Assembly: GCA_020002185.1 (NCBI GenBank)
Contig: CM034531.1
Location: 49,533,629 to 49,597,628, forward strand
From: Paraescarpia echinospica
Lineage: Eukaryota > Annelida > Polychaeta > Sabellida > Siboglinidae
Direction of reading: 5' to 3'
DNA: 64,000 bases
Shown: piece by piece, positions 61,701 through 64,000 of the stretch
Position numbering within the stretch: the stretch's first letter is position 1
Layout of the letters: each line of letters opens with the position of its first letter
Translations under genes and position numbers: made by a program
Notes under the pieces: model-generated
Databases searched by the model: none
What the model was told of the DNA's origin: nothing
The model's input: the letters and a program-made list of their open reading frames with translations, nothing else

Positions 61701-63841
61701 AGACGTGGAAGACTGCACAGGCAGAGTGTATGCCGTCAGACGTCACATGTACTGGTTACCATGGCAGCAGCACATTCAAGTCAGATGTCTACCACGACTG
61801 GAAGAGAGTGACTATGGTGTTACCCCACTACGTCAGGTGATTTGGGCCATTCAGTAGACACAAGTAGCATGTGTATTCTATATCAACAGTGTCTCACAGA
61901 ATTCCCTAATTAGTTAATCACTTTCTATTTCTTTCTCATCACTAATAATAATGTTATGTTTGTATATTTGCAAGTTTTGTTATATCATAAATCTTATGGT
62001 ATGGTTTGAGTATGAAAATCACTATATTTCATAATCAAGAACCAACTTTGATATTCTAGGGATATTATGAGATTATACAACATTACTTTCTGTAGCTGGA
62101 TACAATATCTGTTTGCTGTGTATGTTTACTGGTGTAGATTATCTCCCATGTATATTTTCTTTAATGGGAGTCTCCCCACCCTTACTTGTTATTTAAATTA
62201 CACATTGTAGGTTTAAACAAGTCAAATAAATTTATTCTGAGTTAAGTTTCCCTCCACCTAGTTGCCTGTTGTCATCCCAGTTCTGTCACAGATCAAAGAC
62301 AACGAGGTTCCGGTGGGTGCAGCCGGCGGGCTTCAACCCCGAGGACACGTGGGCCCTGCGCTGGGTCTACCTCGGAGACGAGTGTGACTGCTCCTGCGCT
62401 GGACACGGCCGCTGCGACCACGGCACATGTCAGTATGTACTTTCTGTCTTTGCTGTGGTAATTATACAATTGTTTATCTAATAACCTCACATTTTTGTTA
62501 CATAACAGTGACTTAGTCCATTTCCATAAGTGGGTTATGTGTTGCATAAACCGAGAGGTCTGCAGTATATTATTTAGTATCCTAAGAAAGAGTCTACGGC
62601 TAGGTATTTATTTATGCAACTGAGTGAACTAAAGCAATGTGGAGTGATAGAAATTTCCAAAGCTTCAAAACGACAGTAAGATGATTCAAATTCAGGTCCA
62701 TCCATCGAGTGAAAGTCCAGTGACATTACACTATCACACCCCACATTACCATATCATTTATTGTTGAAATTAGGAGCATATGAGTTTAGCATGACTAGCA
62801 AGAAGTTGTCTGAATCCTCATATTCTTGGGGCCTCTTTCATGAATATATATGGGGCATCTCTCCTATTCGTGGAACTTCTCTCATATTCACGGGACGAGA
62901 AGTTCTGTAGTTGTAGTTGTGATCTGACCCTGTGTGTTAATGTGGTTGTAGTTGTGGTCTGACCCCTTGTGAAGATGTGGTTGTAGTTGTGGTCTGACCC
63001 GTGTATTGATGTGCTTGTAGTTGTGGTCTGAGCACTTGTGTTGTTGTAGTTGTGGTCTGAGCCCTTATATTGATGTGGTTGTGGTCTGACCCCGTGTGTT
63101 GATGTGCATGTAGTTGTGGTCTGGGCCCTTGTATTGATGTGGTTGTAGTTGTGGTCTGACCCCACATGTTGATGTGCATATAGTTGTGGTTTGAGCCCTT
63201 GTATTGATGTGGTTGTAGTTGTGGTCTGACCCTGTGTGTTGATGTGCATGTGGTTGTGGTCTGAGCCCTTGTATTGATGTGGTTTTAGTTGTGGTCTGTG
63301 CCCATGTATTGTTGTAGTTGTGGTCTGACGTCATGTGTTGATGTGGTTGTAGTTGTGGTCTGACCCCGCATGTTGATGTTGTAGTTGTGGTCTGACCCCA
63401 CATGTCGATGTTGTAGTCTGACCCCATGTGTTGATGTAGTTGTGGTCTGACCCTGTGTGTTGATGTTGTAGTTGTGGTCTGACCCCGCATGTTGTAGTTG
63501 TGGTCTGACTCCATGTGTTGATGCTGTACTTTTAGTCTGACCCCATGTGTTGATGCTGTAGTTGTGGCCTGACCCCGTATGGGGATGTTGTAGTTGTGGT
63601 TGTGGTCTGACCCCGCATGTTGATGTTGTAGTTGTGGTCTGACCCAGCATGTTGATATTATAGTTGTGACAAGGGCTGGGGAGGCAGGGCGTGTTCCGAG
63701 CCCCTGGAGCCGCTTCCCACCCTTCTGAGTGACTCCTTCACTGAGACGCCCCAAGCCCACTTGTGGGCCGCTGTCAACGGGGCAGACATCTCCAAGAAGT
63801 GTGGCGTCTTGTCTTCAGGCACTGCCTTACACTTCACTGGG
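48776..63841 (+). CDS. RELN: Reelin (13 exons, central part)
   Basis: Thirteen exons join without a stop and with consistent phases. Reelin is a secreted extracellular-matrix glycoprotein that signals through lipoprotein receptors to DAB1 in vertebrates. It is built from eight repeats, each made of subrepeat A, an EGF module and subrepeat B. The visible part runs from the end of subrepeat 2A through EGF 2, 2B, 3A, EGF 3, 3B, 4A and EGF 4 to the start of 4B. BNR/Asp-box motifs are present: YSNNGGILW, YSQDHGKTW, YSTNGGIAW and YSLDFGQTW. Each EGF has six Cys, for example CSGHGQCDQGICRCDTGYFG. Exons 1 and 12 are both 141 bp and start the EGF in the same phase. The signal peptide, reeler domain, repeat 1 and the receptor-binding repeats 5-6 are outside the visible sequence. 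Confidence 0.97.
48917..49734. other. RELN intron
   Basis: AT-rich sequence of about 0.8 kb. No feature seen. Confidence 0.6.
49735..49909 (+). CDS. RELN: RELN exon 2 (EGF 2 end, start of 2B)
   Basis: 175 bp. The acceptor is ACACATTTCAG. It encodes CDTGYFGVYCVPYVPLPMVL, then DSWPEVYGGEIS and SGTALTFFK. The donor is GTCACG, weak at +3 to +5, but the next exon continues exactly (ENLRMVVTQDLDV). Confidence 0.92.
50158..50662. repeat. (TGTGTTG)n-type GT-rich tract
   Basis: About 500 bp of TGTGTGTTGTG and related units, with internal longer repeats containing GTGTATGTTGTGTTGTGT. The Cys/Val-rich frames are artefacts. Confidence 0.95.
50785..50925 (+). repeat. 59-bp tandem duplication across the RELN exon 3 acceptor
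   Basis: Two copies (50785-50843 and 50844-50902) and a partial third. Each full copy holds TTTCCAACAG and the first coding bases GAGAACCTTxGCATG. The true exon start is in copy 2. Use of the acceptor in copy 1 (exon start 50826) would add 59 bp and shift the frame. Confidence 0.92.
50885..51161 (+). CDS. RELN: RELN exon 3 (subrepeat 2B)
   Basis: 277 bp. The acceptor is TTTCCAACAG and the donor GTGAGT. It encodes ENLRMVVTQDLDVSMSHFIQ, then VLLQYSNNGGILWHLL (Asp-box) and TNSTRFRFWQPQHA. Confidence 0.96.
51162..51640. other. RELN intron
   Basis: No recognised feature. Confidence 0.6.
51641..51800 (+). CDS. RELN: RELN exon 4 (2B end, 3A start)
   Basis: 160 bp. The acceptor is CCTCCTGCAG and the donor GTAAGG. 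It encodes HMKSVWAIDNFFADG, then MLYETFDGEPDSTFWIFWPG and GKINKFCSFNT. Confidence 0.95.
51928..52042 (+). CDS. RELN: RELN exon 5 (3A)
   Basis: 115 bp. The acceptor is TTTCTTCAAAG and the donor GTAAGT. It encodes SSMAFVRGTGEHSITTRDLS, then VSDITIIQFD. GEHSITTRDL is nearly identical to vertebrate reelin at this place. Confidence 0.96.
52043..52363. other. RELN intron
   Basis: No recognised feature. Confidence 0.6.
52364..52584 (+). CDS. RELN: RELN exon 6 (3A)
   Basis: 221 bp. The acceptor is GATGCTTCCAG and the donor GTATGT. It encodes INVGCTPQSTNKFPVRLEYS, then QDHGKTWRLVVP (Asp-box SxDxGxTW) and YYAGRTEYWQRVVIPL. Confidence 0.96.
52585..53412. other. RELN intron
   Basis: No recognised feature. 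The open frame 52742-52951 lacks any domain. Confidence 0.55.
53413..53633 (+). CDS. RELN: RELN exon 7 (EGF 3, 3B start)
   Basis: 221 bp. The acceptor is TTATTGTCTCAG and the donor GTGAGT. It encodes VARFRWYQGFFTTQDVPPEW, then AIDNVYIGMEC, GHGTCINGMLCQCDEGYNSE and YLKDDFE. RFRWYQGF identifies the 3A/EGF 3 boundary. Confidence 0.95.
53873..54360. repeat. 34-bp minisatellite, about 14 copies
   Basis: The unit is GACTGACACCTCAAGTCAGC, then CAAACCCACCCACA, with AACTCAACCAAAC variants. It is in the RELN intron after exon 7. Confidence 0.93.
54361..54771. other. RELN intron between arrays
   Basis: It has degenerate ATTGTAATTGGGACATTG-like text that grades into the next array. Nothing else is seen. 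Confidence 0.5.
54772..55095. repeat. 14-bp repeat, about 23 copies
   Basis: GACATTGTGATTAG units with a GATTGG variant. Degenerate units extend on both sides. Confidence 0.95.
55214..55373 (+). CDS. RELN: RELN exon 8 (3B)
   Basis: 160 bp. The start follows AGTGTTGTAG. The other nearby AG sites give a stop after joining, so this acceptor is the only one that fits. The donor is GTGAGT. It encodes TSQKTLDRTKWQTVSGAAQT, then KKCGQLVDNYSLHFVANGDR and MLITHDLDLKVA. Confidence 0.88.
55600..55737. repeat. (GTCT)n microsatellite
   Basis: GTCTGTCTGTCT units with TGCC interruptions, in a RELN intron. Confidence 0.95.
55885..56146 (+). CDS. RELN: RELN exon 9 (3B)
   Basis: 262 bp. The acceptor is CTACATTTCAG and the donor GTAACT. 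It encodes IIQFFIQLGCDKIQ, then PVLLQYSTNGGIAWQTMEQF, NSTRIRWWQPSTDGTYQQDW and AIDQ. Confidence 0.96.
56147..57152. other. RELN intron
   Basis: About 1 kb, AT-rich. No recognised element. Confidence 0.55.
57153..57294 (+). CDS. RELN: RELN exon 10 (3B end, 4A start)
   Basis: 142 bp, if the first of many donors is used. The acceptor is GCATTGTTCAG. It encodes VYIGGDINGRITLQDNTDTL, then DNFVMHPGATLQAVCDTHNP and ALHFS. The donor CAG/GTATGG is repeated every 24 bp for 3.7 kb, so the 3' end cannot be fixed by sequence alone. The first site gives the family length. Confidence 0.9.
57286..60985 (+). repeat. 24-bp minisatellite copying the RELN exon 10 end and donor, about 150 copies
   Basis: The unit is CACTTCTCAGGTATGGCGAT followed by CTTG, made of the last ~10 exon bases plus donor and intron start. 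24 bp is 8 codons, so the plus frame stays open (LHFSGMAI). A 2-bp loss near 59390 changes the frame to LLRYGDLT-like text, which stays open to 60992. Shared variants (TTGCCTTTTTCAG at 58073, 58865 and 59799) show longer blocks of about 0.8-0.9 kb duplicated at least three times. Confidence 0.96.
61154..61261 (+). CDS. RELN: RELN exon 11 (4A)
   Basis: 108 bp. The acceptor is TTTGTGACAG and the donor GTAGGT. It encodes ENSVRYAVTADMTITEATYL, then QFFLSMGCKYKDHCY. Confidence 0.95.
61300..61640 (+). mobile_element. tRNA-derived SINE, plus orientation
   Basis: The head reads GGCCCAGTAGCACAGTGTTA, then GAGCATTGGGC (A-box-like), with a mutated B-box near 61350. Downstream are GTGTATAAATGGCCATAGAC and a body reaching about 61630. 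It is probably a different SINE family from 8769-8890. Confidence 0.5.
61668..61836 (+). CDS. RELN: RELN exon 12a (4A, second part)
   Basis: 169 bp. The acceptor is TGATCTTTGCAG and the donor GTGATT. It encodes IHLEYSLDFGQTWKTAQAEC (Asp-box SLDFGQTW), then MPSDVTCTGYHGSSTFKSDV and YHDWKRVTMVLPHYV. Confidence 0.95.
61837..62291. other. RELN intron
   Basis: No recognised feature. Confidence 0.55.
62292..62432 (+). CDS. RELN: RELN exon 12b (4A end, EGF 4 start)
   Basis: 141 bp. The acceptor is TTCTGTCACAG and the donor GTATGT. It encodes SKTTRFRWVQPAGFNPEDTW, then ALRWVYLGDECDCSCAGHGR and CDHGTC. WALRWVYLG replaces the usual WAIDNVYIG. The coding part is clearly more GC-rich than the flanking introns. 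Confidence 0.95.
62618..62750 (-). mobile_element. tRNA-derived SINE relic
   Basis: AACTGAGTGAACTAAAGCAA and the CATCGAGTGAAAGTCCAGTG region align with the SINE at 18757-18900 in the same orientation. The promoter boxes are mutated. Confidence 0.5.
62900..63663 (+). repeat. 27-36-bp minisatellite ending at the RELN exon 13 acceptor
   Basis: The units contain TGTTGATGTTGTAGTTGTGG then TCTGACCCC. The last unit merges into the true acceptor (TGTTGATATTATAG) and the first exon bases TTGTG. Most units therefore hold a TGTAG/TTGTG decoy of the junction. Confidence 0.9.
63664..63841 (+). CDS. RELN: RELN exon 13 (EGF 4 end, 4B start)
   Basis: 178 bp. The acceptor is TGATATTATAG and the donor GTACAT. 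It encodes CDKGWGGRACSEPLEPLPTL, then SDSFTETPQAHLWAAVNGAD and ISKKCGVLSSGTALHFTG. CDKGWGGRAC completes the EGF 4 pattern. Confidence 0.92.
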
Positions 63842-63940
63842 GTACATACATTTATATTTTTACATGTCACTGGGGTATATGCACTTACTCATCACAGGGA
63901 TATGCGCACTTTTACACTTCACTGGGGTATATACACTTCT
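63842..63940 (+). repeat. Early repeats of the RELN exon 13 donor
   Basis: GTCACTGGGGTATATGCACT and CTTCACTGGGGTATATACAC, about 36-50 bp apart, repeat the exon end and donor (CTTCACTGGGGTACATAC). Confidence 0.8.
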
Positions 63941-64000
63941 GTCCTAATTTGTTGGATACAAACAGGGCTTACAGTTTGTTTTCAGTTCATGCTGTGGCAG

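Overview
This is eukaryotic, metazoan DNA, not bacterial. It has GT-AG introns, tRNA-derived SINEs, many non-LTR retrotransposon fragments, a Ty3/gypsy-type LTR element, a pogo/Tigger-like transposase remnant and a very high load of micro- and minisatellites. Two runs of exactly 1000 N (35528-36527 and 47103-48102) look like placeholder gaps of unknown true size. The gene content (reelin, ORC5, an LRR gene with one exon per repeat) and the repeats suggest a marine invertebrate. Minisatellites that span exon/intron borders recall reports from amphioxus Adh, so a cephalochordate is one candidate, but the species cannot be fixed from this window alone.

Layout. (1) 1-33 kb: transposon-rich DNA holding five exons of a minus-strand gene (30.2, 19.3, 14.5, 11.5 and 9.4 kb). 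The exons are 84, 87, 84, 87 and 84 bp, all with the same splice phase, and encode consecutive ribonuclease-inhibitor/NLR-type leucine-rich repeats. Its largest visible intron holds a degenerate LTR retrotransposon (21956-29741), in which the region between reverse transcriptase and integrase is replaced by the front of a CR1-like LINE carrying a 2A-like motif, a PHD-type finger and an AP endonuclease. (2) 33.1-35.5 kb: a tandem satellite of about 326 bp, running into gap 1. (3) 36.5-46.8 kb: six plus-strand exons of ORC5, covering the middle and part of the C-terminal region. The first is preceded by about 3 kb of a 47-bp tandem repeat that copies its own splice acceptor and exon start. (4) Gap 2. 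(5) 48.8-63.8 kb: thirteen plus-strand exons of reelin, from the end of repeat 2A through EGF 2, repeat 2B, repeat 3 and repeat 4A to the start of repeat 4B. All exon phases agree.

The most striking feature is that minisatellites repeatedly start at, and contain, real splice junctions: the ORC5 acceptor (47 bp, about 64 copies), a reelin acceptor (59 bp, two copies plus a partial one), a reelin donor (24 bp, about 150 copies, in frame), and another reelin exon with arrays on both sides. The second is that ORC5 and RELN are adjacent in the same order and orientation as in human 7q22, which suggests very old linkage. The reelin N-terminus and the ORC5 C-terminus must lie in gap 2 or elsewhere; the ORC5 AAA+ exons were not found in this window.
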